Positions 34,078-42,495 of a stretch of DNA of 64,000 nt are shown one piece after another. Origin of the DNA: Igneacidithiobacillus sp041146875. GTDB lineage: Bacteria; Pseudomonadota; Gammaproteobacteria; Acidithiobacillales; Acidithiobacillaceae. The notes under the pieces were generated by a model. It worked only from the letters and a program-made list of their open reading frames with translations. It searched no databases and was not told the DNA's origin. How positions within the stretch are numbered: the stretch's first letter is position 1; every line of letters starts with the position of its first letter. The stretch is from contig NZ_JBFRXP010000008.1 of assembly GCF_041146875.1 (NCBI RefSeq), forward strand, positions 1 through 64,000, written 5' to 3'. A program made the translations under genes and the position numbers.

Positions 34078-34916
34078 TACTCGCGTCTCCGCGGAATGAA
34101 TTGTAGTGGCTGAAAGTCTTGCGCCGGGCGATCGGCAGCACGCCAGGCGTGGGCATGCACCACCTCATAATGCAGTGGGAGCTTACCGGCGGGGGTGCGG
34201 AATTCCTCGTAGGCGGCACGCAAGCGCTGCAATTTGCGCGGCGTGAACAGCCCTTGCCGCGCCTGGGAATTACCGGCACCAATGCCGCGCAGATCACGCA
34301 ATAAACCATCGAGATCATCGTAGTGCAGTTCGTAGTGCTCGACGTCGAGCACGGGATCGGCAAAGCCTGCCTGCACCATGGCATCCCCCAAGACGTGCAT
34401 ATCGAGAAATTCATGCACATGCGGTTCACTGTCCACGGCACGGAAGGCCTGGCGCAGCTCGCGCAGGCTATCTGGGCCCAGAGAACTGCACAACAACAAG
34501 CCCTCTGGCTGCAATACCCGTCGCATTTCGCGCAAAGCGGGCATGGGGTCGGGCAGCCATTGCAGAACGAAGTTGGAATAGATCATCTGTAGCGACTGGT
34601 CGCGCAAGGGCAGTTGCTCGGCATCGCCCTGCAAATACCACTGCCGCTGCCGCCAGGACTTGCGCCGCCGCGCCTCTTGCAACATCGGTAGGGCAAGATC
34701 GATGGCCAGAATTCGGGCGCGCGGGTAGCGACGATTCAGGCGTCGGCTCTGCAATCCGGTGCCAGCACCAAGGTCGAGAAGAAATTGTGGATCGATTTTC
34801 AGCAAATCCAGACGTTCAAGCATCTCTTGCCCTACCTGGTCCTGCAGGGTGGCCAGCGCCTCGTAGTCTTGCGCGGCATGGGAAAAGTGTCGGCGCACCA
34901 GACGCTTATTGAGCAT
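34077..34916 (-). CDS. bioC: Malonyl-ACP O-methyltransferase BioC
   Basis: BioC methylates malonyl-ACP so that it can enter fatty-acid elongation toward pimelate. The 279-residue SAM methyltransferase has FLLDLGAGTGLQSRRLNRRYP (motif I), DAEQLPLRDQSLQMIYSNFVLQW and LRQAFRAVD. The start is MLNKRLVRRHFSHAAQDYE, the classic BioC N-terminus. It overlaps bioH by 11 bases and touches bioD. Confidence 0.94.
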   Translation of the reverse strand: MLNKRLVRRHFSHAAQDYEALATLQDQVGQEMLERLDLLKIDPQFLLDLGAGTGLQSRRLNRRYPRARILAIDLALPMLQEARRRKSWRQRQWYLQGDAEQLPLRDQSLQMIYSNFVLQWLPDPMPALREMRRVLQPEGLLLCSSLGPDSLRELRQAFRAVDSEPHVHEFLDMHVLGDAMVQAGFADPVLDVEHYELHYDDLDGLLRDLRGIGAGNSQARQGLFTPRKLQRLRAAYEEFRTPAGKLPLHYEVVHAHAWRAADRPAQDFQPLQFIPRRRE

Positions 34917-35649
34917 GAAGAAATACCTCGCGCAGGGCTTGGGCGCAGGCCACGGGTTGGCTCAGGAAGGGGGCATGGCCGCAATGCAGTACGCGCAGCA
35001 CGCTCGTCGGCAGGGCGCGCCGCAGATATTCCGCCGCCGCTGACGGCACAATACGATCGCCTTCTCCCTGCAGCAGCAACACGGGTATATCCAAAGCATG
35101 CAAAGCGGGGCGAAGATCAATGTCCTGCAGAAATTGCAAGCCCGCCAGCAGACAAGCCGTATCTGGCAGCGGCCAGTCATCGACCTGCGGCATACGTCCG
35201 CGGGCGTTGGGATCGCCCAAGACCTGTAAGGCGAAAAAACGTCGCCGCAGCCCCTGGGCATTCTGCGTCAGCTCCGCAGCAAAGTCGTCGAGCAGTTGCG
35301 GGGCAATGCCAGCAGGCCAGTCCACTCGTTGCTGGAAGCAAGGCGAGCCAGCAAGCAAAACCAAGCCAGAAAGCGGGGCCTGGGGGCGCAGCGCCAGAGC
35401 CAGACTAACGAGGCCACCCAGGGACCAGCCGAGGAGAATAGGTCTTTCCAGAACGCTCAGGTGCGCTTGTAACAGATCGAGCTCTGTCTCCCACTGCCAG
35501 CCCTCTGCCGGGCAAGGGCGCGCGCCGTGCCCAGGGAGCTCCCAGGTATGCACCGTAAAATCCTCTGCCAGCATCGGCAACCACGGCGCGAATACCCGTC
35601 TTTCCATGCCCCAGCCATGCAGCAGAACCAGGTTACGCCGCTCGCTCAT
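34906..35649 (-). CDS. bioH: Pimeloyl-ACP methyl ester esterase BioH
   Basis: BioH hydrolyses pimeloyl-ACP methyl ester to end the modified fatty-acid cycle. The 247-residue alpha/beta hydrolase has the oxyanion LLHGWGMERRVF, nucleophile GWSLGGLVSLALAL, an acidic residue in LLQGEGDRIVP and the catalytic His in LHCGHAPFLSQP. Its ATG overlaps the bioF stop by four bases. Together with BioC it gives the E. coli-type pimelate route. Confidence 0.93.
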   Translation of the reverse strand: MSERRNLVLLHGWGMERRVFAPWLPMLAEDFTVHTWELPGHGARPCPAEGWQWETELDLLQAHLSVLERPILLGWSLGGLVSLALALRPQAPLSGLVLLAGSPCFQQRVDWPAGIAPQLLDDFAAELTQNAQGLRRRFFALQVLGDPNARGRMPQVDDWPLPDTACLLAGLQFLQDIDLRPALHALDIPVLLLQGEGDRIVPSAAAEYLRRALPTSVLRVLHCGHAPFLSQPVACAQALREVFLHAQ

Positions 35650-36830
35650 CGCGCATTACCGTCCACGCCCTGCAAGGCAGCCAGAAGACCCTCGATATCG
35701 TGCAGATCATGCGCGGCGCTCAGGCTGATGCGTAGTCGTGCCTGGCCAGCGGGTACCGTGGGCGGTCGTACCGCCGGGCAGTACATACCGGCAGCACGCA
35801 GTTGCGCCGCTGCCTGCAAGGCCGCGTCATTGCCACCCAGGATGAGGCCCTGGATGGGCGTGCTACTCGGCAGATAGGACCGTCCCTGTAGCCCCGTCTG
35901 CAGGGTGTCGCGCAGATCACCCAGATGTTTGCGTAAGGCTTCCCCCTGCCGCAGGAGATCAAGAGCGGCGCGACTGGCAGCAGCGACATTTGCCGGCAAG
36001 GCAGTATGGAAGAGATAGCTGCGTGCTGCCTGCTGCAACCAACGCATGAGGCTACGCGGCCCGGCAACAAAGGCACCATAAGAACCGAAGGCCTTGCCCA
36101 GGGTACCCACCCGCAGCGTCACTGCGTCCGCAGTCAGCCCCCAGTGTGCCAAACTGCCTCGCCCCTGTTCGCCCAGCACGCCAAAGGCATGCGCCTCATC
36201 CAGTAGTAGTCCAGCGCCATAACGCTCAGCTAAGGCTGCAAGCTCCGGCAAAGGTGCCAGATCACCATCCATACTGAAGACACCTTCTGTCACAATCCAG
36301 GCGCGACCGGCGGTTGGCTTTTGCAATAAGGTCTCCAGATGGGCGAGATCGTTGTGACGAAAACGCTGAAAACGGACACCACTGAGCCGCGCGCCATCGA
36401 TGAGCGAGGCGTGGGCGAGACGATCCAGAAAGAGCTGATCGCCGGCCTCGACCAGAGCAGTCAGGATGCCCAGATTGGCCAGATAACCCGAACCAAAGAG
36501 CAAGACCTCTTCCACCCCCAACCATTCAGCCAGGGCCAGCGCCAGCGCCGCATGCTCCGTGCGCACGCCGCCGAGCAAGGGCGCGGCGCCCGCTCCATAC
36601 TCTCCTCCTTCCAGACTCTCAATTGCCGCGCTGCGCAGGGCAGGATGCCGCGCCAGGCCCAAATAATCATTGCTGGCAAAGGAGAGTAGCGTCATCCCGG
36701 CCGTGTCCCGATAGCACGGGCGCGATCCCGGCAGGGGCTGCAACACTTCCGTTTGCCGTAACAGGCCGGCACGGGTCCGCACCGCGACCGCTTCTTCCCA
36801 ACCTGTCTGCAAGGTACTTGGTATGGACAT
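35646..36830 (-). CDS. bioF: 8-amino-7-oxononanoate synthase
   Basis: This PLP enzyme condenses pimeloyl-ACP with alanine. The 394-residue protein shows FASNDYLGLARHP, YGAGAAPLLGGVRTEHAALA, LLLDEAHAFGVLGEQGRG and GTLGKAFGSYGAFVAG (PLP lysine). ATG 36830 gives MSIPSTLQTGWEE; the longer TTG start at 36866 would lie within the -35 box. The promoter at 36837-36866 puts the transcript start about on this ATG, so the message may be leaderless. bioA is absent from the window and bioB lies at 23138. Confidence 0.93.
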   Translation of the reverse strand: MSIPSTLQTGWEEAVAVRTRAGLLRQTEVLQPLPGSRPCYRDTAGMTLLSFASNDYLGLARHPALRSAAIESLEGGEYGAGAAPLLGGVRTEHAALALALAEWLGVEEVLLFGSGYLANLGILTALVEAGDQLFLDRLAHASLIDGARLSGVRFQRFRHNDLAHLETLLQKPTAGRAWIVTEGVFSMDGDLAPLPELAALAERYGAGLLLDEAHAFGVLGEQGRGSLAHWGLTADAVTLRVGTLGKAFGSYGAFVAGPRSLMRWLQQAARSYLFHTALPANVAAASRAALDLLRQGEALRKHLGDLRDTLQTGLQGRSYLPSSTPIQGLILGGNDAALQAAAQLRAAGMYCPAVRPPTVPAGQARLRISLSAAHDLHDIEGLLAALQGVDGNAR

Positions 36831-36836
36831 GGGCAC

Positions 36837-36866
36837 GGTATAGGGGAACCGGGCGCGCCTTGTCAA
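36837..36866 (-). promoter_or_regulatory. Promoter of the bioFHCD operon
   Basis: On the minus strand TTGACA (36866-36861) and TATACC (36842-36837) lie 18 bases apart. The expected transcription start is near 36830, which is the bioF ATG. No BirA-type operator was recognised in the 80-base gap shared with the divergent vapBC. Confidence 0.6.
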
Positions 36867-36910
36867 CGCGCGGAAAGGCGGCGTACCCTACACATCAGGA
36901 GGTGTATGAC

Positions 36911-37126
36911 ATGCGCACCAATATTGTTCTGGATGACAAGCTGATTGATGAAGCCATGCGGGTAACGCGGGTGCGGAGCAAGAAAGCGGTTGTCGACCTA
37001 GCCTTGCGCGAACTGGTCGCGCGTCATGCGCAACGACGCCTGCGCGAGTTGGTCGGGCAAGGTCTTCTAGCGCCCGATTACGACGTAGCCAGCGTACGTG
37101 CCGGCATGACCCGTGATCTTGGTTGA
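36911..37126 (+). CDS. vapB: VapB-type antitoxin (ribbon-helix-helix)
   Basis: The 71-residue protein begins MRTNIVLDDKLIDEAMRVTRV and continues RSKKAVVDLALRELVARHA, the VapB/RHH antitoxin pattern of a short beta strand and two helices. The C-terminal part (LVGQGLLAPDYDVASVRAGM) should wrap the toxin. AGGAGG precedes the ATG. It overlaps the toxin gene by 14 bases and is divergent from bioF. Confidence 0.88.
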   Translation: MRTNIVLDDKLIDEAMRVTRVRSKKAVVDLALRELVARHAQRRLRELVGQGLLAPDYDVASVRAGMTRDLG

Positions 37127-37508
37127 TAGCTCGGTGTGGATCGATTGGCTACGCGCAGGAAACCATCCGGCGACGCTGCAGCTTGATCGCCTGATCGACG
37201 AAGACGAGGTAGTGCTGAGCCCGGTCACAGAGCAGGAAATCCTGATGGGCGCACGCGGCGCGGCACAACTCGCAAAATTACGCAGTTATTTTGGTGCGAT
37301 TCCGGTATTGATGCCAACCCGGAGCACCTTCTCTGATGCTGGCGCACTATATGCGCGCTGCCGCTGGGCGGGTGTTACGCCGCGCAGCCCGCATGACTGC
37401 CTGATTGCACAAAGCGCCGTAGAGCATAAGATTCCACTGCTCACAAACGATCGCGACTTTGCACAGATCGCCAAGATCGAGGAACGCTTACAGTTGTTGG
37501 CTTTTTGA
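37113..37508 (+). CDS. vapC: VapC-type PIN-domain ribonuclease toxin
   Basis: The 131-residue PIN toxin, an RNase probably acting on tRNA or rRNA, starts at a GTG (37113) as MILVDSSVWIDWLRAG. Acidic catalytic residues are visible at Asp5, Glu42, Asp95 (SPHDCLIA) and Asp113 (TNDRDF). Length and overlap with vapB are typical of a complete, probably active type II pair. Confidence 0.9.
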   Translation: MILVDSSVWIDWLRAGNHPATLQLDRLIDEDEVVLSPVTEQEILMGARGAAQLAKLRSYFGAIPVLMPTRSTFSDAGALYARCRWAGVTPRSPHDCLIAQSAVEHKIPLLTNDRDFAQIAKIEERLQLLAF

Positions 37509-37533
37509 TGATCGCACATCATTTTGGGGAACT

Positions 37534-38256
37534 GTGTTGCTGACAAGGATTATCGGATCGCAGGGGCGAGAATTTTGGGGTAATGGCAGTAGGCGCCTGG
37601 CGTCCTGGTTGCTACCGGAAAACTGCCGTTTCTGCTCCGCTCCTGGGGCTGCGATTTGTGCAGACTGCTTGCGGGAACTACCGCGCCTGCCAGCAGATCG
37701 CTGCAGTTGGTGCGCCTTACCGGTGAATGATGATGGCGACTGCCCGGTCTGCAGTGTCGAAGCGCCAAGCTACGACTATACGTTTTGCCCCTTTGTCTAC
37801 ACGACACCCCTGGCAGAGGCCATCAGCGCCTGGAAATTCCATGCGGGCCTGGATTGGACCCGGCCGCTGGCCAACGCCTGGATCGAAGCCTGGGCGGACG
37901 CGGCGCCAGCGAAGCCAGATGCACTGCTGCCGGTACCTGCGCATCCAGCCCGCCTGCGTGAGCGTGGCTACAATCAGGCGATGCTGCTCGCGCAGCACTG
38001 GGGGCGTCACTATGGCATAGCACGACGCGACGTCCTGCGGCGGGTGCGTAATACCCCGCACCAAGTCGGGGGCAGCCGTGACCAGCGTCGCGCCAACCTG
38101 CGGTCCGCTTTTGCCGTGCGGGCACAATTGCCGGCACACGTAGCGCTGGTGGATGACGTATTGACCACCGGCAGTACCGCGGAGGCTTTGGCTCGATTAC
38201 TCAAGGCACACGGTGTCGAACGCGTTGATTTGTGGATACTGGCGCGTGCCTTATGA
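37534..38256 (+). CDS. ComF-family phosphoribosyltransferase-like protein
   Basis: ComF/GntX proteins support DNA uptake or carbon use by an unclear mechanism. The 240-residue protein has an N-terminal zinc region with CRFCSAPGAAICADC and CSWCALPVNDDGDCPVC, and a C-terminal PRTase fold with VALVDDVLTTGSTAEAL. RERGYNQAMLLA is family-specific. The start is uncertain: GTG 37534 after GGGGA is preferred. The stop overlaps trmL (ATGA). Confidence 0.88.
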   Translation: MLLTRIIGSQGREFWGNGSRRLASWLLPENCRFCSAPGAAICADCLRELPRLPADRCSWCALPVNDDGDCPVCSVEAPSYDYTFCPFVYTTPLAEAISAWKFHAGLDWTRPLANAWIEAWADAAPAKPDALLPVPAHPARLRERGYNQAMLLAQHWGRHYGIARRDVLRRVRNTPHQVGGSRDQRRANLRSAFAVRAQLPAHVALVDDVLTTGSTAEALARLLKAHGVERVDLWILARAL

Positions 38257-38732
38257 GCGACGTCTTTCTCGATCTCGTGCTCTACCAACCGGAGATCCCG
38301 CCCAATACCGGCAATATCATCCGTCTCTGTGCCAACACTGGCGCACGATTGCACCTGATTGAGCCCCTCGGCTTTGCCTGGGATGATCGACGCCTGCGCC
38401 GCGCAGGCCTGGATTATCATGAATTTGCCGAGGTGCAGCACCACGCCTCCTGGGAAGACTGCGCGACGCCATTTGCCGGGCGACGGATCCTCGCCTTCAG
38501 CACTAAGGGCGCGCCGGGGAGCTTTGCCCAAGCCCGTTTTGCGCCAGGCGATGTCCTGCTCTTTGGCCCAGAGACCCGCGGCCTGCCAGACCATATTCTC
38601 GCCAGCTTCCCCGCCGAGCGACTATTGCGTCTACCCATGCGTACTGGGCAGCGCAGTCTCAACCTCTCCAACTCCTGTGCCATTGCAGTATTCGAGGCCT
38701 GGCGACAACTGGGTTACCCCGGCGGGACGTAA
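38253..38732 (+). CDS. trmL: tRNA (cytidine/uridine-34 2'-O)-methyltransferase
   Basis: TrmL is a SPOUT methyltransferase that modifies the wobble base of leucine tRNAs. The 159-residue protein shows PPNTGNIIRLCANTGARLHLI, VLLFGPETRGLP and LPMRTGQRSLNLSNSCAIAVFEA, the three knot motifs. Its start overlaps the comF stop by four bases. The gene ends directly before the PhoB repeats of the next promoter. Confidence 0.93.
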   Translation: MSDVFLDLVLYQPEIPPNTGNIIRLCANTGARLHLIEPLGFAWDDRRLRRAGLDYHEFAEVQHHASWEDCATPFAGRRILAFSTKGAPGSFAQARFAPGDVLLFGPETRGLPDHILASFPAERLLRLPMRTGQRSLNLSNSCAIAVFEAWRQLGYPGGT

Positions 38733-38733
38733 C

Positions 38734-38777
38734 TTGTCATAAAAGTGTCACAAAAGCTTCATCATACTGTCACAAAC
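38734..38777 (+). promoter_or_regulatory. Double Pho box, four phased 11-base PhoB repeats
   Basis: TTGTCATAAAA (38734-38744), GTGTCACAAAA (38745-38755), a degenerate GCTTCATCATA (38756-38766) and CTGTCACAAAC (38767-38777) follow each other at exactly 11-base steps. Three match the PhoB consensus CTGTCATAAAA closely. TAGACT at 38784-38789 is a suitable -10 element. This predicts phosphate-starvation activation of the transporter at 38836. Confidence 0.8.
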
Positions 38778-38835
38778 AAGTTGTAGACTCAGTTTGCCGA
38801 TACATACACTGCCGCAAACTGCAGGAGGTCACACC

Positions 38836-40236
38836 ATGAGCAACACCGCCACCGCGGTGAGCGATAGCGATATCGCCAGCGCCCTAAACACCGCCACCTT
38901 TAGTCCCTTTCACTTGAAGGCCATCTGGGCCTCCTCCATGGGCTTTTTCACCTCAGCCTATGATCTCTTCATCATCGGTACCGCCCTGGTGCTGATCAAG
39001 GAACAATGGCACCTGAGCCCCGACGAGGTGGGGCTGGTCGGCGCCATCTCTCTTATTGCCACCTTCGTCGGCGCGTACTTCTTCGGCATCCTCGCCGACA
39101 AGCTCGGACGCAAAAAGATTTACGGTCTGGAAGCCCTGCTTATGACCATCGGCGCACTGCTCTCTGCCGTCGCCCCCAATGTCAGCGTGCTGATTATCGC
39201 GCGCATCATCCTGGGGCTGGGCATTGGCGGCGATTATCCGATGTCGGCGGTGTTGATGTCGGAATATGCCAATGCCAAATCGCGCGGACGTATGGTGTCC
39301 CTGGTCTTTTCTGCGCAGGCCATCGGCTTGGTCACCGGCCCCGTGGTTGCCTTGACCCTACTTGCCGCTGGGGTGAATCATGACCTTGCCTGGCGCCTGA
39401 TGCTCGGCCTCGGTGCCTTACCTGCCCTGGCAGTGATCTATATTCGCCGCACGCTGCCCGAATCCCCCCGCTGGTTGGCGCGGGTGAAGGGCGACAGCGA
39501 GGCAGCCGCGCGCGAGCTGGCCTCCTTCAGTCTGGGTACCGCCGTAGCCAGAAAGCCGGAAACCAAGATCATTAAGCAGCCCTTGTCCAAATACCTGCTT
39601 ACCCTGCTCGGTACGGCCGGCAGTTGGTTCGTTTTTGACTACGCCTACTATGGCAATACCATCTCGACACCAATGATCATGCATCGCCTAGCCCCCCATG
39701 CCGATGTCATCCAGAGTACAGCGCTGAGCCTGATTGTCTTTGCCGTAGCGGCCGTCCCCGGCTATTTCCTGGCCGCCTTTACGATCGACCGCATCGGCCA
39801 CAAGACCCTGCAAATGCTCGGCTTTTTCATGATGGGTTTGATGTTCCTGCTCATTGGCGCTTTCCCGCTGATTTCCGAGTCCATCGGCGTCTTTCTGGTC
39901 ATCTATGGCCTGTCCTATTTCTTTGCGGAGTATGGCCCTAATACCACCACCTTCGTCATTGCAGGCGAGGTCTTTCCGGTCAACCTGCGTACTACCGGAC
40001 ACGGGATTTCGGCGGGAACAGCCAAGGTTGGCGCCTTCATTGGTGCCTTCCTCTTTCCCGTCTTGCTGCATGACTTTGGGCTGCACGGCACGCTGATGAT
40101 TACCTTCTTCTTTGCCCTTGCGGGTCTCTTGTTGACCGTATTCTTCATCCCCGAACCCAGCGGCAAAACTCTGGAAGAGGTAAGTGGCGAAGACACGGTC
40201 GTACCGATGAAGCATTCGAACCCAGCGCACGTCTGA
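38836..40236 (+). CDS. MFS transporter, probable phosphate:H+ symporter
   Basis: The 466-residue transporter has 12 predicted helices. Helix 2-3 loop motif GILADKLGRKKIYGLE, the helix 4 segment GLGIGGDYPMSAVLMSEYA and LPESPRWLAR are shared with the Pho84-like phosphate symporters and sugar/organic-acid MFS members. The phosphate assignment is supported mainly by the four PhoB repeats directly upstream. ATG 38836 follows GGAGG. It is monocistronic, ending at a strong hairpin (40254-40279). Confidence 0.85.
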   Translation: MSNTATAVSDSDIASALNTATFSPFHLKAIWASSMGFFTSAYDLFIIGTALVLIKEQWHLSPDEVGLVGAISLIATFVGAYFFGILADKLGRKKIYGLEALLMTIGALLSAVAPNVSVLIIARIILGLGIGGDYPMSAVLMSEYANAKSRGRMVSLVFSAQAIGLVTGPVVALTLLAAGVNHDLAWRLMLGLGALPALAVIYIRRTLPESPRWLARVKGDSEAAARELASFSLGTAVARKPETKIIKQPLSKYLLTLLGTAGSWFVFDYAYYGNTISTPMIMHRLAPHADVIQSTALSLIVFAVAAVPGYFLAAFTIDRIGHKTLQMLGFFMMGLMFLLIGAFPLISESIGVFLVIYGLSYFFAEYGPNTTTFVIAGEVFPVNLRTTGHGISAGTAKVGAFIGAFLFPVLLHDFGLHGTLMITFFFALAGLLLTVFFIPEPSGKTLEEVSGEDTVVPMKHSNPAHV

Positions 40237-40253
40237 GTCCCGCAGTTAGTGCC

Positions 40254-40279
40254 AAAAACCCCGCTTACGCGGGGTTTTT
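40254..40279 (+). terminator. Strong intrinsic terminator after the phosphate transporter
   Basis: AAAAACCCCGC (40254-40264) pairs with GCGGGGTTTTT (40269-40279) around a four-base loop. The A and T runs at both ends make it function in both directions. Confidence 0.9.
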
Positions 40280-40286
40280 GTTTTCC

Positions 40287-40312
40287 GACCGACCGGTATC
40301 TTGTGTTATACT
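40287..40312 (+). promoter_or_regulatory. ovoA promoter with GACCGACCGGT dyad (site C)
   Basis: An extended -10 (TGT-TATACT, core 40307-40312) precedes ovoA by 24 bases. GACCGACCGGT at 40287-40297 lies in the -35 to -10 interval and differs by one base from the first 11 of site A at 24706. This position would suit a repressor such as the TetR protein at 27448. Confidence 0.45.
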
Positions 40313-40336
40313 GGTTCTACATCGGGAGGGCACTTA

Positions 40337-42457
40337 ATGAGCGGAATGCGGATTCACCCTTTGCGTCTGGATGGCCAGCGCAGCGAAGAAAAGCGCGAAG
40401 AAATTCGCCGGGTCTTTCATCAAACCTTCAGCCTTAACGAAACCCTGTTCGAGCACTTGCGCGACCCCGCAGCATGGACTGGGAAAGCAATTTCTCTGCG
40501 TCATCCCCTGATTTTTTACTTTGGCCATGCAGCCACCTTTTATACCAACAAATTTCTCGTTGCTGGCCTGATCGATCAACATATCGACGCAGATCTGGAG
40601 TCGATATTTGCCGTGGGCGTTGATGAAATGTCGTGGGACGATCTCGACGAGACCCACTACGATTGGCCGAGCGTGGAACGGGTACGCGCCTATCGCAATC
40701 AAGTGCGGGAGATGGTCGACAGCGTGATCAGCCGCCTGCCCCTGGACCTGCCAATTACCTGGGACTCGCCCTGGTGGGCAGTGCTGATGGGCATCGAACA
40801 CGAAAACATCCACATCGAGACCAGTTCGGTACTGATGCGCCAGCTACCTTTGGCACGGGTGCGCCCGGTAGCGGCCTTTACGCCAGCGCCCCTAGATCGA
40901 AGAGCCAAAGAATTTCCACAAAATCACTTGCGCGCAGTGGCAGCTGGGCGAGTGCGCCTGGGTAAGGCAGAGGATGCCCCACGCTACGGTTGGGACAATG
41001 AGTACGGCTACCACGAACAGGACTTACAGGGCTTTGCCGCCAGCGAATTCCTCGTCAGCAACGGCGAATTCCTCGCCTTTGTCGAGGATGGCGGCTACCG
41101 GGAATCACACTGGTGGAGCAACGAGGGGGACGAGTGGCGTCGCTTCAGTCGCGCCGAGTACCCGACCTTTTGGGTACACGATGCGGGTGGCTGGCGGCTA
41201 CGCCTGATCGCCGAGGAGCGGCCCATGCCTTGGGTCTGGCCGGTGGAGGTCAACTATCACGAGGCTGCAGCCTTCTGCCGCTGGAAATCTGCTCAGACAG
41301 GGCAGAGTCTGCGCCTGCCAAGTGAGGACGAATGGCGTCGTCTGCGTGACCTTTCGGGCCTGGCCGACAACGATAGCTGGGGTGAGATGGCGCCAGCGCA
41401 GATCGGTCTTGCCCACGGTGCCTCGCCCTGCCCGGTGGATCGGCATCGCCACGGTGACTTTTACGACGTAGTCGGTAATGTCTGGCAATGGACGGAGACG
41501 CCCATCTACCCCTTCGATGGCTTCCGCGTACATCCGTACTACGACGACTTCACTGTCCCCACCTTCGACCAGCGCCACAATTTGATGAAGGGCGGCTCCT
41601 TCATTAGCCTTGGCAACGAGACCCAGATCGAGGCGCGCTACGCCTTCCGGCGTCATTTCTTTCAACATGCCGGCTTCCGCTATGTGCACTCAGACAACCT
41701 CCGGCCGGAAGTGCCCATCTACGAAACCGATACCGCCGTGGCGCAGTATTGCCATTTTCATTTTGGCCCGGAGTACTTTGGTGTGGCGAATTATGCCCAA
41801 GCCATTGCCGATCTTGCCCTGCGTGCCTGGGGTAATCGCCCCCTACGTCGAGCCCTCGACATTGGCTGTTCTGTGGGTCGCAGCAGCTTTGCCTTGGCCA
41901 CACGCGCTGAGGAAGTAGTCGGCATCGATTTCTCCACCCGTTTCGTACAGGTGGCGGCGCGCCTGCAGGAAAAACACCGTTTTCCGTACGCCATTACCGA
42001 AGAAGGGGAACTGCAGAGTCATCACTGGGCCGACCTGCGGGTCCTAGGGCTGGCAGAGACCGCGCCTCGCTGCCAGTTCGTGCAGGGTGATGCCAACAAT
42101 CTCAAGCCGGTACACCGTGACTTCGACCTGGTCGTCGCCGCCAATCTGATCGATCGCCTCAGTAATCCGGAGAAATTCTTGCGCGGTATTGGCGAACGCA
42201 TCCGTCCCGGAGGAATGCTGGTAATCAGCTCACCATACACATGGCTGGAGGAGTTTACCCCCAAGGAGCGCTGGATTGGCGGCATGCGTCGCAATGGCGA
42301 GACCCTGGACACCCTGCAGGGCTTACTTTCGATTCTGGCAGAGCAGTTTGATCTGCACCCCGACTACCCGCAAGATCTGCCCTTCGTCATTCGCGAAACC
42401 GCACGTAAATACCAGCACAGCATTGCCCAGGTTAGCGTGTGGAGCAAACGCGCGTGA
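40337..42457 (+). CDS. ovoA: 5-histidylcysteine sulfoxide synthase / methyltransferase OvoA
   Basis: OvoA makes the thiol-histidine antioxidant ovothiol: iron-dependent coupling of cysteine to histidine C5, then N-methylation of mercaptohistidine. The 706-residue protein has the DinB-like iron domain with YFGHAATFY (His64) and HENIHIE (His155, His159, Glu161). An FGE-sulfatase-like domain follows (EDEWRRLRDLSG, GNVWQWTETP, KGGSFISLGNETQ). A C-terminal SAM domain begins LDIGCSVGRSSFALA (near residue 508). The three-domain fusion separates OvoA from EgtB. ATG 40337 follows GGGAGGG. It is monocistronic between a terminator and the LPS cluster. Confidence 0.93.
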   Translation: MSGMRIHPLRLDGQRSEEKREEIRRVFHQTFSLNETLFEHLRDPAAWTGKAISLRHPLIFYFGHAATFYTNKFLVAGLIDQHIDADLESIFAVGVDEMSWDDLDETHYDWPSVERVRAYRNQVREMVDSVISRLPLDLPITWDSPWWAVLMGIEHENIHIETSSVLMRQLPLARVRPVAAFTPAPLDRRAKEFPQNHLRAVAAGRVRLGKAEDAPRYGWDNEYGYHEQDLQGFAASEFLVSNGEFLAFVEDGGYRESHWWSNEGDEWRRFSRAEYPTFWVHDAGGWRLRLIAEERPMPWVWPVEVNYHEAAAFCRWKSAQTGQSLRLPSEDEWRRLRDLSGLADNDSWGEMAPAQIGLAHGASPCPVDRHRHGDFYDVVGNVWQWTETPIYPFDGFRVHPYYDDFTVPTFDQRHNLMKGGSFISLGNETQIEARYAFRRHFFQHAGFRYVHSDNLRPEVPIYETDTAVAQYCHFHFGPEYFGVANYAQAIADLALRAWGNRPLRRALDIGCSVGRSSFALATRAEEVVGIDFSTRFVQVAARLQEKHRFPYAITEEGELQSHHWADLRVLGLAETAPRCQFVQGDANNLKPVHRDFDLVVAANLIDRLSNPEKFLRGIGERIRPGGMLVISSPYTWLEEFTPKERWIGGMRRNGETLDTLQGLLSILAEQFDLHPDYPQDLPFVIRETARKYQHSIAQVSVWSKRA

Positions 42458-42495
42458 GTGATTCGACTAGGTCGCCGAGCAGCGTTGTACCAAGA

